Of a stretch of DNA of 64,000 nt, positions 1-9,434 are shown in pieces (the first letter of the stretch is position 1; every line of letters starts with the position of its first letter). The stretch lies in assembly GCF_020386635.1 (NCBI RefSeq), contig NZ_CP081942.1:3472001-3536000 (forward strand), written 5' to 3'. Below the pieces are notes generated by a model. It had not been told where the DNA came from. It ran no database searches and worked only from the letters and a program-made list of their open reading frames with translations. A program made the position numbers and the translations under genes. Source of the DNA: Pseudomonas sp. MM211 (GTDB lineage: Bacteria; Pseudomonadota; Gammaproteobacteria; Pseudomonadales; Pseudomonadaceae).

Positions 1-537
1 AAGGAAGGCGGTCTGGAAGGCTTCCGCACCGAAGTTCGCAAGAACATGGAGCGTGAGCTGCGCCAAGCCATCAAGTCCAAGATCAAGAACCAGGTAATGG
101 ATGGCCTGTTGGCATCGAATCCGGTCGAAGTGCCTAAGGCGCTGATCGCCAGTGAAGTCAACAATCTGCGTGTGCAGGCTGTTCAGCAGTTCGGTGGCAA
201 CATCAAGCCTGACCAGCTGCCGGCTGAACTGTTCGAAGAGCAAGCCAAGCGCCGCGTTTCTCTCGGCCTGATCGTTGCCGAAGTGGTCAAGCAGTTCGAA
301 CTGAAGCCTGACGATGCTCGCGTCCGTGAATTGATCCAGGAAATGGCTTCGGCCTACCAGGAGCCGGAGCAGGTCGTGGCGTGGTACTACAAGAACGACC
401 AGCAGATGAACGAGGTTCGTTCGGTTGTACTGGAAGAGCAAGTTGTAGATACTGTTTTGCAGAAGGCTAACGTGACTGACAAGTCAGTCTCTTACGAAGA
501 AGCAGTCAAGCCGGTAGAAGCTCCGCAAGCCGCCTGA
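1..537 (+). CDS. tig: Trigger factor, C-terminal part (5' end off the window)
   Basis: Ribosome-associated chaperone and peptidyl-prolyl isomerase that binds nascent chains in the cytoplasm. The reading frame is open from base 1 and runs 178 codons to a TGA; the upstream part, with the ribosome-binding and FKBP-like domains, lies outside the window. What remains is the helical C-terminal chaperone domain, rich in Glu, Gln and Lys, including a segment reading [20 protein letters not shown] typical of this domain. An internal ATG at 46 is not the gene start. The gene heads the order tig-clpP-clpX-lon-hupB-ppiD that is conserved across gamma-proteobacteria, which fixes the identity. Confident call. 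Confidence 0.96.
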   Translation, partial: KEGGLEGFRTEVRKNMERELRQAIKSKIKNQVMDGLLASNPVEVPKALIASEVNNLRVQAVQQFGGNIKPDQLPAELFEEQAKRRVSLGLIVAEVVKQFELKPDDARVRELIQEMASAYQEPEQVVAWYYKNDQQMNEVRSVVLEEQVVDTVLQKANVTDKSVSYEEAVKPVEAPQAA

Positions 538-561
538 TCGTCTCTGCGCTAAGACGTACAC

Positions 562-589
562 CATAAGCCAGCCTTCGCGCTGGCTTATG
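562..589 (+). terminator. Hairpin between tig and clpP
   Basis: A perfect 11-bp inverted repeat (arms 562-572 and 579-589, CATAAGCCAGC) with a 6-nt loop lies 25 bp after the tig stop. There is no U-run after it, so it may be a weak or Rho-assisted terminator or an mRNA-processing/stability element separating tig from clpP. Confidence 0.55.
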
Positions 590-628
590 CGTATTCAAGA
601 CATAACTATTTGGGAGTGACTGCAGAGC

Positions 629-1264
<636 letters not shown>

Positions 1265-1306
1265 AATAAGCAGCTCTAAATAGGCGTGGTCGGTTGTATC
1301 GATCAC

Positions 1307-1330
1307 TTGCGGGCTTGAAAAAGCCCGCAA
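1307..1330 (+). other. GAAA-capped hairpin between clpP and clpX
   Basis: A perfect 10-bp stem (1307-1316 with 1321-1330, TTGCGGGCTT) is closed by a GAAA tetraloop, 47 bp before the clpX start. No U-tract follows, so it is more likely an mRNA stability or attenuation element than a full intrinsic terminator. This would allow different ClpP and ClpX levels from a shared transcript (inference). Confidence 0.5.
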
Positions 1331-1376
1331 TAGCCTTCATCTTCTGTTGTAAGCCTATCGGATTTGGATCGAACGA

Positions 1377-2657
1377 ATGACTGACACCCGCAACGGCGAG
1401 GACAACGGCAAGCTGCTCTATTGCTCCTTCTGCGGCAAAAGCCAGCATGAAGTGCGCAAATTGATTGCCGGGCCCTCGGTCTTTATCTGCGACGAGTGCG
1501 TCGACCTGTGCAACGACATCATCCGCGAGGAGGTTCAGGAAGCCCAGGCCGAGAGCAGTGCGCACAAGCTGCCGGCTCCCAAGGAGATCAGCTCGATCCT
1601 CGATCAGTACGTGATCGGTCAGGAGCGGGCCAAGAAGATCCTGGCGGTCGCGGTCTACAACCACTACAAGCGCCTCAATCAGCGCGAGAAGAAGGATGAC
1701 GTTGAGCTTGGTAAGAGCAACATTCTGCTCCTCGGCCCGACAGGCTCTGGTAAGACGCTGCTGGCTGAAACGCTAGCGCGGCTGCTGAACGTTCCATTCA
1801 CCATCGCCGATGCCACCACCCTGACCGAAGCCGGTTATGTGGGTGAAGACGTCGAGAACATCATTCAGAAGCTGCTGCAGAAGTGCGATTACGATGTCGA
1901 GAAGGCCCAGATGGGTATCGTCTACATCGATGAAATCGACAAGATTTCCCGTAAGTCCGACAATCCGTCGATTACCCGTGACGTTTCGGGTGAGGGCGTG
2001 CAGCAGGCGCTGCTGAAGCTGATCGAAGGCACTGTCGCCTCGGTTCCGCCTCAGGGTGGCCGCAAGCATCCTCAGCAGGAGTTTTTGCAGGTTGATACGC
2101 GCAACATCCTGTTCATCTGCGGTGGTGCTTTCGCCGGTATCGAGAAAGTGATCCAGGGCCGCTCCACCAAGGGCGGAATTGGTTTCGGTGCCGAGGTGCG
2201 CACTAAGGATCTCGGCAAGAAGATCGGTGAGTCGTTACGTGACATCGAGCCGGATGATTTGGTCAAATTCGGCCTGATTCCCGAGTTCGTTGGCCGCTTG
2301 CCGGTCATTGCAACACTCGAGGAGCTGGACGAGGCTGCGTTGGTGCAGATTCTCACCGAGCCGAAGAATGCGCTGACCAAGCAGTACGGCAAGTTGTTCG
2401 AGATGGAAGGTGTGGATCTTGAGTTCCGTCCTGACGCGCTCAAGGCCGTTGCTCTGAAGGCCCTTGAGCGCAAGACTGGTGCACGTGGCCTGCGTTCGAT
2501 TCTTGAAAGTGTGCTGCTTGACACCATGTATGAGATTCCATCGCAATCGGATGTCAGCAAAGTGGTCATTGATGAAAGTGTCATCAATGGCAGCTCCAAA
2601 CCATTGCTGATCTATGAGAACAGCGAGCCGACTGCCAAAGCGGCACCTGACGCGTAA
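1377..2657 (+). CDS. clpX: ATP-dependent Clp protease ATP-binding subunit ClpX
   Basis: AAA+ unfoldase that recognises tagged proteins and threads them into ClpP. 426 aa, normal length. The N-terminal zinc-binding domain has Cys16, Cys19, Cys38 and Cys41 (CX2C...CX2C). Walker A GPTGSGKT is at 120-127, the aromatic pore loop GYVG at 153-156 and Walker B ends with Asp185-Glu186. The IGF loop that docks to ClpP is present within [10 protein letters not shown], and the sensor-2 region reads GARGLRSI. An alternative-frame ORF inside the gene is a shadow. The gene ends in a strong intrinsic terminator. Confidence 0.98.
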   Translation: MTDTRNGEDNGKLLYCSFCGKSQHEVRKLIAGPSVFICDECVDLCNDIIREEVQEAQAESSAHKLPAPKEISSILDQYVIGQERAKKILAVAVYNHYKRLNQREKKDDVELGKSNILLLGPTGSGKTLLAETLARLLNVPFTIADATTLTEAGYVGEDVENIIQKLLQKCDYDVEKAQMGIVYIDEIDKISRKSDNPSITRDVSGEGVQQALLKLIEGTVASVPPQGGRKHPQQEFLQVDTRNILFICGGAFAGIEKVIQGRSTKGGIGFGAEVRTKDLGKKIGESLRDIEPDDLVKFGLIPEFVGRLPVIATLEELDEAALVQILTEPKNALTKQYGKLFEMEGVDLEFRPDALKAVALKALERKTGARGLRSILESVLLDTMYEIPSQSDVSKVVIDESVINGSSKPLLIYENSEPTAKAAPDA

Positions 2658-2680
2658 TGCGTTTGTCACATGTTGAAAGC

Positions 2681-2707
2681 AAGGGGCCTGCGGGCCCCTT
2701 TGTTTTT
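2681..2707 (+). terminator. Intrinsic terminator after clpX
   Basis: An 8-bp GC-rich stem (AAGGGGCC 2681-2688 with GGCCCCTT 2693-2700) with a 4-nt loop is followed by TGTTTTT. It separates the clp transcript from lon, so lon needs its own promoter. Confidence 0.85.
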
Positions 2708-2720
2708 GCCGACAGCAGTG

Positions 2721-2749
2721 CTTGTTTTTTCCTGGGGCTACCCCCATCT
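2721..2749 (+). promoter_or_regulatory. Sigma-32 (heat-shock) type promoter of lon
   Basis: CTTGTTT (2721-2727) and CCCCATCT (2742-2749) are separated by 14 bp. The RpoH consensus is CTTGAAA, about 13-15 bp, CCCCATNT: the -10 matches completely and the -35 matches its CTTG core. It lies just after the clpX terminator and about 57 bp before the lon ATG, as expected for a heat-shock promoter of this gene. Confidence 0.7.
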
Positions 2750-2806
2750 TAACGTCAAGGGTACTCCCACTGTTTACGGCCGCAAGGCCGCTGTAGAGCC
2801 AAAATC

Positions 2807-5203
2807 ATGAAGACAACCATCGAATTGCCTCTCCTGCCTTTGCGCGATGTCGTGGTCTATCCGCACATGGTCATCCCGCTTTTCGTGGGGCGCGAGAAAT
2901 CCATCGAAGCACTCGAAGCGGCGATGAACGGGGAAAAGCAGATCCTGCTGCTGGCCCAGAAGAATCCCGCTGACGATGAACCGAATGAAGAAGGGCTCTA
3001 CCGAGTCGGTACTGTTGCGACCGTGCTGCAATTGCTCAAATTGCCCGATGGCACCGTCAAGGTGCTGGTTGAGGGCGAGCAGCGCGGCGAGATCGAACAG
3101 TTCATCGAGGCTGACGGGTACAGTCGAGCCGAAGTCCAGTTGCTTGACGAGATCGAAGCGCCAGAGCGTGAGGCGGAGGTATTCACCCGTAGCCTGCTGA
3201 GCCAGTTCGAACAATACGTTCAGCTGGGTAAGAAGGTGCCTGCTGAGGTGTTGTCGTCGCTCAATAGCATCGACGAGCCGAGTCGCCTGGTCGATACCAT
3301 GGCGGCGCATATGGTGCTGAAGATCGATCAGAAGCAGGAAATCCTCGAGATCGTTGATCTGTCTGCACGTGTTGAGCACGTGTTAGCGCTGCTGGATGCC
3401 GAAATCGATCTGCTCCAAGTGGAAAAGCGTATTCGCGGCCGCGTAAAGAAACAGATGGAGCGCAGCCAGCGCGAGTACTACCTGAATGAGCAGATGAAGG
3501 CCATTCAGAAGGAGCTTGGCGACGGAGAGGAAGGTCACAACGAGCTCGATGAGATTAAGCGCCGTATCGAGAATGCCGGGCTGACCAAGGAAGCCTACGG
3601 TAAGGCTCAGGCTGAACTGAATAAACTTAAACAGATGTCGCCGATGTCCGCTGAAGCCACGGTGGTGCGCTCCTACATCGACTGGCTGGTGAATGTGCCG
3701 TGGAAGGCGCAAAGCAAGGTACGCCTGGATCTAACTCGTGCCGAAAGCATTCTGGATGCCGATCATTACGGCCTGGAAGAGGTCAAGGAGCGCATTCTCG
3801 AGTATCTCGCCGTGCAGAAGCGCGTGAAGAAGCTCAAGGGGCCGGTTCTCTGTCTGGTCGGCCCGCCTGGCGTTGGCAAGACGTCTCTTGCCGAATCCAT
3901 TGCCAGTGCGACCAACCGCAAGTTTGTGCGCATGGCCTTGGGCGGTGTGCGTGATGAGGCGGAAATTCGCGGCCATCGCCGTACCTATATTGGCTCTATG
4001 CCGGGTCGCCTGATTCAGAAGATGACCAAGGTTGGTGTGCGCAATCCGCTGTTCCTGCTCGACGAAATCGACAAGATGGGGCAGGACATGCGTGGTGATC
4101 CTGCCTCCGCACTGCTCGAAGTGCTCGATCCGGAGCAAAATCACAACTTCAACGATCATTACCTTGAAGTCGATTACGACCTATCCGACGTGATGTTCCT
4201 GTGCACGGCCAACTCCATGAATATTCCGGCTGCCTTGCTGGATCGTATGGAAGTGATTCGCTTGCCGGGTTACACCGAGGATGAAAAGGTCAATATCGCT
4301 GTCAAATACCTCGCGCCCAAGCAGATTCAGGCCAATGGCTTGAAAAAAACTGAGTTGGAATTCGAGAATGAGGCGATTCGCGACATTATTCGTTACTACA
4401 CCAGAGAGGCTGGTGTGCGCAGTCTGGAGCGGCAGATTGCCAAGGTCTGCCGTCGGGTGGTCAAGCAGCACATCAAGGAAAAACGCTTCCATGTGCTAGT
4501 AACGGCTGACTCGCTGGAGGAGCTTCTGGGCGTGCGCAAGCACCGTTATGGCCTTGCCGAGCAGCAGGATCAGATCGGTCAGGTAACCGGTTTGGCGTGG
4601 ACTCAGGTGGGCGGCGAGTTGCTGACAATCGAGGCCGCGGTGGTACCTGGCAAGGGTAATTTGATCAAGACTGGTTCACTGGGCGACGTGATGGTCGAAT
4701 CGATCACAGCCGCGCAGACAGTGGTGCGCAGCCGTGCAAAAAGCCTTGGCGTGGCTCCAGACTTCTACGAAAAACGTGATATTCACATCCACATGCCAGA
4801 AGGTGCTACGCCGAAAGATGGCCCGAGTGCGGGTGTCGGTATGTGCACTGCTTTGGTGTCCGCATTGACGCAGATTCCAGTGCGTGCGGATGTCGCAATG
4901 ACGGGTGAAATCACCTTGCGAGGTCAGGTGCTGGCGATCGGCGGTTTGAAGGAAAAACTGCTTGCGGCGCATCGTGGTGGAATCAAAACAGTGATCATTC
5001 CCCAGGAGAATGTTCGCGATCTCAAGGAAATTCCGGAGAACATCAAACAAGACCTGCAGATTAAACCGGTTAAATGGATTGACGAGGCCCTGCAAATTGC
5101 GCTGCAATACGCCCCGGAGCCCTTGCCAGACGCGGCTCCGGAGTTGGTTGCAAAGGATGAAACACGCGAGACTGATTCCAAGGAGCGAATCAGCACGCAT
5201 TAG
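2807..5203 (+). CDS. lon: ATP-dependent protease Lon (La)
   Basis: Homo-oligomeric AAA+ serine protease of the cytoplasm that degrades misfolded and regulatory proteins. 798 aa, typical of bacterial LonA. Domains in order: N-terminal substrate-recognition domain (about 1-200), a coiled-coil helical region with QREYYLNEQMKAIQKELG (221-238), an AAA+ module with Walker A GPPGVGKT at 352-359 and Walker B LLDE ending at 420, then the protease domain with the catalytic dyad Ser674 (DGPSAGVG) and Lys717 (GGLKEKLL). The gene has its own heat-shock-like promoter and is followed by hupB on an independent promoter. No anomaly seen. Confidence 0.98.
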   Translation: MKTTIELPLLPLRDVVVYPHMVIPLFVGREKSIEALEAAMNGEKQILLLAQKNPADDEPNEEGLYRVGTVATVLQLLKLPDGTVKVLVEGEQRGEIEQFIEADGYSRAEVQLLDEIEAPEREAEVFTRSLLSQFEQYVQLGKKVPAEVLSSLNSIDEPSRLVDTMAAHMVLKIDQKQEILEIVDLSARVEHVLALLDAEIDLLQVEKRIRGRVKKQMERSQREYYLNEQMKAIQKELGDGEEGHNELDEIKRRIENAGLTKEAYGKAQAELNKLKQMSPMSAEATVVRSYIDWLVNVPWKAQSKVRLDLTRAESILDADHYGLEEVKERILEYLAVQKRVKKLKGPVLCLVGPPGVGKTSLAESIASATNRKFVRMALGGVRDEAEIRGHRRTYIGSMPGRLIQKMTKVGVRNPLFLLDEIDKMGQDMRGDPASALLEVLDPEQNHNFNDHYLEVDYDLSDVMFLCTANSMNIPAALLDRMEVIRLPGYTEDEKVNIAVKYLAPKQIQANGLKKTELEFENEAIRDIIRYYTREAGVRSLERQIAKVCRRVVKQHIKEKRFHVLVTADSLEELLGVRKHRYGLAEQQDQIGQVTGLAWTQVGGELLTIEAAVVPGKGNLIKTGSLGDVMVESITAAQTVVRSRAKSLGVAPDFYEKRDIHIHMPEGATPKDGPSAGVGMCTALVSALTQIPVRADVAMTGEITLRGQVLAIGGLKEKLLAAHRGGIKTVIIPQENVRDLKEIPENIKQDLQIKPVKWIDEALQIALQYAPEPLPDAAPELVAKDETRETDSKERISTH

Positions 5204-5216
5204 CCGGGTGGCTTCC

Positions 5217-5246
5217 TTGACACAATTTTAGAGCCCTTGCTATAAA
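5217..5246 (+). promoter_or_regulatory. Near-consensus sigma-70 promoter of hupB
   Basis: TTGACA (5217-5222) and TATAAA (5241-5246) are 18 bp apart, starting about 15 bp after the lon stop codon. This is a full -35 match and a 5/6 -10 match, as expected for an abundant nucleoid protein. The leader would be about 85 nt. Confidence 0.8.
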
Positions 5247-5337
5247 GCGGCTTATTCGTGTCGGCAGGCCATCCAGCACCCGATTCGCTTCCATTAAAAT
5301 CAAGAAACAAACTCAACCGAAATTAAGGGGACTTAGA

Positions 5338-5610
5338 GTGAACAAGTCGGAACTGATCGATGCCATCGCTGCATCTGCTGATATCCCGAAAGCTGTTGCT
5401 GGCCGTGCGCTGGACGCAGTGATTGAATCCGTTACTGGTGCTCTGAAAGCTGGGGACTCCGTTGTACTGGTAGGTTTCGGTACTTTCGCTGTCAAGGATC
5501 GCGCTGCTCGCACTGGCCGCAACCCGCAGACTGGCAAGCCGATCAGCATCGCTGCTGCCAAGATCCCAGGTTTCAAAGCTGGTAAAGCGCTGAAAGACGC
5601 CGTCAACTAA
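5338..5610 (+). CDS. hupB: DNA-binding protein HU-beta
   Basis: Small histone-like protein that binds and bends DNA as a dimer and shapes the nucleoid. 90 aa, the usual HU length, with the conserved core [20 protein letters not shown] followed by [18 protein letters not shown]; the Arg-rich arm with the intercalating Pro (RNPQTG) is present. The start is GTG at 5338, preceded by AAGGGGA at a good distance. No in-frame ATG gives a complete N-terminus, so GTG is accepted. Located between lon and ppiD as in related genomes, with its own strong promoter. Confidence 0.97.
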   Translation: MNKSELIDAIAASADIPKAVAGRALDAVIESVTGALKAGDSVVLVGFGTFAVKDRAARTGRNPQTGKPISIAAAKIPGFKAGKALKDAVN

Positions 5611-5738
5611 GCGTCTTCGGGCCTTTGCCCGCCGGGTCGGCTAACCCCGGCTCGGTTGTGGAGCGGCAATAAGACCACCTGGTCTGTCACGCCGGGGATT
5701 GTAGATTGATGATCCCGATCCGCTTCGCACGTTACGAG

Positions 5739-5766
5739 AAGGCGCATCCTAGGATGCGCCTTTCTT
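5739..5766 (+). terminator. Terminator after hupB
   Basis: A 24-bp perfect palindrome (5739-5762, arms AAGGCGCATCCT) is followed by TCTTCT. It lies 128 bp after the hupB stop and about 62 bp before ppiD. The stretch 5611-5738 contains weaker GC-rich inverted repeats and no gene. Confidence 0.75.
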
Positions 5767-5827
5767 CTATCCGGAATTTACCCACGCTGCGCGGCCATTT
5801 TTAGTACGTGGTCGTTCTGGGGGAAGC

Positions 5828-7687
5828 ATGCTGCAAAATATCAGGGACAATTCACAGGGTTGGATTGCCAAAACCATCATCGGCCTGATCGTCGTTCTTA
5901 TGGCGCTGACCGGCGTTGACGCCATCATTACCGGTACCAGCAACAGCCAGAACGCTGCCGAAGTGAATGGCGAGGCAATTAGCCAGAACGAACTCAATCA
6001 AGCTGTGGAAATGCAGCGTCGCCAACTGTTGCAACAGCTTGGTCAGGAATTTGACGCATCGCTGTTGGATGAGAATCTGCTGCGTGAAGCTTCCTTGAAA
6101 GGATTGATCGAGCGCTCACTGCTCGTACAAGGCGCTGCCGATGCCAAGTTCGCCTTTTCTCAGCCTGCACTCGACCAAGTGATCGTACAGACACCTGAGT
6201 TTCAGGTTGATGGCCGTTTCAATGCTGAGCGTTTCGACCAGGTTATTCGTCAGCTTGGTTACAACCGCATGCAGTTCCGTCAGATGCTCGAGCAGGAAAT
6301 GCTGATCGGTCAATTGCGTGCCGGACTGTCTGGCAGCGGTTTCGTCACCGATGAAGAAGTGACGTCATTCGCCCGCCTGGAGAAACAGACCCGCGATTTC
6401 GCCACCCGCACCATCAAGGTAGATGCTGATGCGGTGCAGGTCAGCGATGATGACGTGAAAGCTTACTACGATGCCCAGCAGTCTCAGTTCATGAGCCCGG
6501 AGCAGGTGGTACTCGAGTACGTCGAACTGAAGAAAGACGCTTTCTTCTCGGAAATATCCGTCAGCGACGAAGAGCTGAAAACCGCCTACGAGTCGGAAAT
6601 TGCCAACCTGGCCGAGCAGCGTCAGGCGGCGCATATTCTCATCGAAGTTGGCGGCGACATCAGCGACGAGCAGGCCAAGGCGAAGATCGAAGACGTCCAG
6701 AAGCGCCTGCAGCAAGGCGAAGATTTTGCTGCGCTGGCCAAGGAGTTTTCTCAGGATCCAGGTTCCGCAAGTGAAGGCGGGGATCTCGGTTACGCAGGTA
6801 AGGGTGTGTATGACCCAGCCTTCGAGGACGCTCTCTACGCACTGAACAAAGACGAAGTGTCGGCGCCGGTACGCAGCGAATTCGGCTGGCACCTGATCAA
6901 ACTGTTGGGCGTGCAGGCTCCTGAAGTGCCGACGCTGGCCAGCCTGAAAGACAAGCTCGAGGCCGATCTCAAGACTCAGCGTGTCGAGCAGCGTTTTGTC
7001 GAAGCGACCAAGCAACTGGAAGATGCCGCATTCGAGTCCTCTGACCTGGCTCAGCCAGCTCAGGAACTGGGCCTGAAGGTCCAGACCAGCGAGCCGTTCG
7101 GGCGTCAGGGTGGTGAAGGCCTAGCCGGTAACCGTCAGGTGCTGCAGGCTGCGTTCAGCCAGGAAGTGCTGGAAGACGGTAGCAACAGCGGAGCCATCGA
7201 ACTCGATCCGAGCACCCTGGTGGTTGTACGCGTCAAGGAACATCTCAAGCCGCAACAGCTGACGCTGGAGCAGGTGAGCGATAGCATCCGTGGTCAACTG
7301 ACTCAGACCCGGGCCAGCGAAGCTGCCAAGGCCGCTGGTGAGGCTCTGGTCGCTGAGCTGCGTGACGGCAAGGCGCAGGCAGAAGGCGCTGACTGGCAGG
7401 TGGTGGAAGCCGCTACCCGTAATCAGGAAGGTGTCGACCCGGCTGTGCTACAAGCGTTGTTCCGTATGCCCAAGCCGACTGGCGACGCGTCCGAGTTTAC
7501 TGGCGTTACGCTGGGCAATGGCGACTTCGTAGCGGTACGCCTGAAAGGCGTCAGCGAGCCTGAGCAGGCGCTGAGCGATGAAGAGAAGGCGATGTACCGT
7601 CGCTTCCTCGCTTCGCGCAGTGGCCAGCAGGATTTTGCGGCCTTCCGCAAGCAGTTGGAGAGCAAGGCAGACATCGAGCGCTTCTAA
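5828..7687 (+). CDS. ppiD: Periplasmic folding chaperone PpiD (SurA-N / PPIC parvulin)
   Basis: Inner-membrane-anchored chaperone exposed to the periplasm that helps proteins leaving the Sec translocon. 619 aa. One transmembrane anchor is at about 14-34 (AKTIIGLIVVLMALTGV) with a short cytoplasmic N-terminus. A SurA-like N-terminal chaperone region follows (about 40-250), then a parvulin domain at about 266-361 (AAHILIEVGG ... GDLGY ... FGWHLIKLLG). The C-terminal third is a second chaperone-like region. The gene is monocistronic: terminators bound it on both sides. In P. aeruginosa fabI comes next; here it does not. Confidence 0.95.
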   Translation: MLQNIRDNSQGWIAKTIIGLIVVLMALTGVDAIITGTSNSQNAAEVNGEAISQNELNQAVEMQRRQLLQQLGQEFDASLLDENLLREASLKGLIERSLLVQGAADAKFAFSQPALDQVIVQTPEFQVDGRFNAERFDQVIRQLGYNRMQFRQMLEQEMLIGQLRAGLSGSGFVTDEEVTSFARLEKQTRDFATRTIKVDADAVQVSDDDVKAYYDAQQSQFMSPEQVVLEYVELKKDAFFSEISVSDEELKTAYESEIANLAEQRQAAHILIEVGGDISDEQAKAKIEDVQKRLQQGEDFAALAKEFSQDPGSASEGGDLGYAGKGVYDPAFEDALYALNKDEVSAPVRSEFGWHLIKLLGVQAPEVPTLASLKDKLEADLKTQRVEQRFVEATKQLEDAAFESSDLAQPAQELGLKVQTSEPFGRQGGEGLAGNRQVLQAAFSQEVLEDGSNSGAIELDPSTLVVVRVKEHLKPQQLTLEQVSDSIRGQLTQTRASEAAKAAGEALVAELRDGKAQAEGADWQVVEAATRNQEGVDPAVLQALFRMPKPTGDASEFTGVTLGNGDFVAVRLKGVSEPEQALSDEEKAMYRRFLASRSGQQDFAAFRKQLESKADIERF

Positions 7688-7709
7688 GTGCGGATGTCCG
7701 CTGAGTAAA

Positions 7710-7740
7710 CAAAGGCCCCGGTTTCGGGGCCTTTGTGTTT
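7710..7740 (+). terminator. Intrinsic terminator after ppiD
   Basis: An 11-bp stem (CAAAGGCCCCG 7710-7720 with 7725-7735) with a GTTT loop is followed by TGTTT. It ends 53 bp after the ppiD stop. Confidence 0.85.
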
Positions 7741-7763
7741 CTGCAGCCTTGTCTCAGACTAAA

Positions 7764-7800
7764 GAAAAGGCCCCGCGTCGAGAGACAGCGGGGCCTTTTC
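7764..7800 (-). terminator. Intrinsic terminator of the npp operon (minus strand)
   Basis: A perfect 13-bp stem (7764-7776 with 7788-7800, GAAAAGGCCCCGC) lies between the convergent ppiD and nppD genes. On the minus strand the stem ends in TTTTCTTT, so it terminates the transporter operon. It shares the AAGGCCCCG core with the ppiD terminator, giving back-to-back terminators. Confidence 0.8.
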
Positions 7801-7819
7801 ACATTCAGCGATCGCAGGC

Positions 7820-9433
7820 TTATGCGCTACTGGCCGGCGACAGGAACGCAGCTTCCAGTAGTTGCTGCGTGTAGGCGTGCTGCGGCGCCCGGAAGATCGC
7901 CTCGGCGTCACCTTGTTCAACCACCTGGCCCTGCTTGACCACCATCAACTGATGGCTGAGCGCCCGTACCACTGCCAGATCATGGCTGATGAACAGGTAA
8001 GTCAGGTTGTACTTGGTTTGCAGCGAGCGCAGTAGTTCAACCACCTGACGCTGTACGGTGCGATCGAGTGCCGAGGTCGGTTCATCCAGCAGGATCAAGG
8101 CCGGTTTGAGCACCAGCGCGCGAGCGATGGCAATACGCTGCCGCTGACCACCGGAGAACTCATGGGGATAGCGATGGCGGCTTTCAGGATCCAGGCCGAC
8201 CTCCAGAAGCGCTTCAGTGATCGCCTGCTCTTGCTCAGCGCCACTGCCGATGCCATGGATGCGCAAGCCTTCGCCGACAATCATACCCACGGTCATGCGC
8301 GGGCTGAGGCTGCCGAAGGGATCCTGAAATACTACCTGCATCTGGCGCCTGAAAGGGCGCACCTGGTTTTGCGACAGGCCATTCAAAGACTGCTTGTCGA
8401 AGCGAATGCCACCCTGGCTACCGATCAAGCGCAGAATGGCCAGCCCGAGCGTGGATTTACCCGAGCCGCTTTCGCCGACGATGCCCAGGGTTTGGCCACG
8501 CTGCAGGCTGAAGTTGATGCCGTCTACCGCCTTTACATGATCGACGGTGCGGCGCAGCAGGCCTTTCTTGATCGGGAACCAGACGCGCAGGTCATCGACC
8601 TCGAGCATGGTGTCGGCAGCTTGCGTCGCAACCGGGTTGCCATCCGGTTCGGCGGCCAGCAACTCGCGGGTATAGGGGTGTTGCGGGCTGGTGAACAGCG
8701 CCTCGCACTCAGCCTGCTCGACCAGTTCGCCGTTCTGCATCACGCAGACGCGGTGAGCGATACGCCGCACCAGGTTGAGGTCATGGCTGATGATCAGCAT
8801 GGCCATGCCCAGGCGCGCCTGCAGCTCCTTGAGCAATTCGAGAATCTTCAATTGCACGGTAACGTCGAGGGCGGTGGTCGGCTCGTCGGCGATCAGCAGT
8901 TCTGGCTCGTTGGCCAGGGCCATGGCGATCATCACGCGCTGACGCTGCCCGCCGGAAAGCTCATGGGGCAGGGCCTTGAGGCGCTTCTGCGGCTCAGGTA
9001 TGCCGACCAGCTCCAGCAGCTCCAGAGTGCGCCGTGTAGCCGCCTTGCCGCTCAGGCCCTTGTGCAGGGCGAGTACTTCGTTGATCTGCTTCTCGATGCT
9101 GTGCAAGGGGTTCAGCGAGGTCATCGGCTCCTGAAACACCATGGCGATGCGGTTGCCACGGATGCCGCGCAACTTTTTCTCGCTGAGCTTGAGCAAATCC
9201 TGATCGGCGTAGTGAATGCTGCCGCTGGGGTGCTGCGCCTGCGGGTAGGGCAGCAGGCGCAGGATCGAGTGGGCGGTGACTGACTTTCCTGACCCGCTTT
9301 CACCGACCAGTGCCAGGGTTTCGCCCCGGCGAATATCGAAGCTGATGTTGTTGACCACCTGCCGATGGCTGTCGCCATTGACGAATGCCACGGACAGATC
9401 GCGCACTTCAACGAGGTTTTCAGGATCGGTCAT
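7820..9433 (-). CDS. nppD: Peptide ABC transporter, fused double ATPase (NppD/YejF-like)
   Basis: Energises a peptide importer of the oligopeptide/microcin C family. 537 aa from the ATG at 9433, with two complete ABC nucleotide-binding domains in one chain. Walker A GESGSGKS occurs at 44-51 and again in the second half as [12 protein letters not shown]; each half has its own signature (SGGQRQR) and Walker B ([16 protein letters not shown]). A longer frame to 9514 adds a non-homologous N-terminus inside the permease gene, so the internal ATG with a GAGGAA upstream is preferred. The start is 1 bp after the nppC stop, so the genes are translationally coupled. In P. aeruginosa NppA1A2BCD imports peptidyl nucleoside antibiotics (family knowledge). 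Confidence 0.93.
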   Translation of the reverse strand: MTDPENLVEVRDLSVAFVNGDSHRQVVNNISFDIRRGETLALVGESGSGKSVTAHSILRLLPYPQAQHPSGSIHYADQDLLKLSEKKLRGIRGNRIAMVFQEPMTSLNPLHSIEKQINEVLALHKGLSGKAATRRTLELLELVGIPEPQKRLKALPHELSGGQRQRVMIAMALANEPELLIADEPTTALDVTVQLKILELLKELQARLGMAMLIISHDLNLVRRIAHRVCVMQNGELVEQAECEALFTSPQHPYTRELLAAEPDGNPVATQAADTMLEVDDLRVWFPIKKGLLRRTVDHVKAVDGINFSLQRGQTLGIVGESGSGKSTLGLAILRLIGSQGGIRFDKQSLNGLSQNQVRPFRRQMQVVFQDPFGSLSPRMTVGMIVGEGLRIHGIGSGAEQEQAITEALLEVGLDPESRHRYPHEFSGGQRQRIAIARALVLKPALILLDEPTSALDRTVQRQVVELLRSLQTKYNLTYLFISHDLAVVRALSHQLMVVKQGQVVEQGDAEAIFRAPQHAYTQQLLEAAFLSPASSA

Positions 9434-9434
9434 C

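Noticed and set aside
5611..5738. tRNA or small RNA gene between hupB and ppiD
   Set aside because: GC-rich inverted repeats are present but no tRNA fold; best read as hupB 3' untranslated region ending at the terminator.
8162..9283. 373-codon plus-strand ORF opposite nppD
   Set aside because: Antisense to the double ATPase whose Walker and signature motifs are intact.
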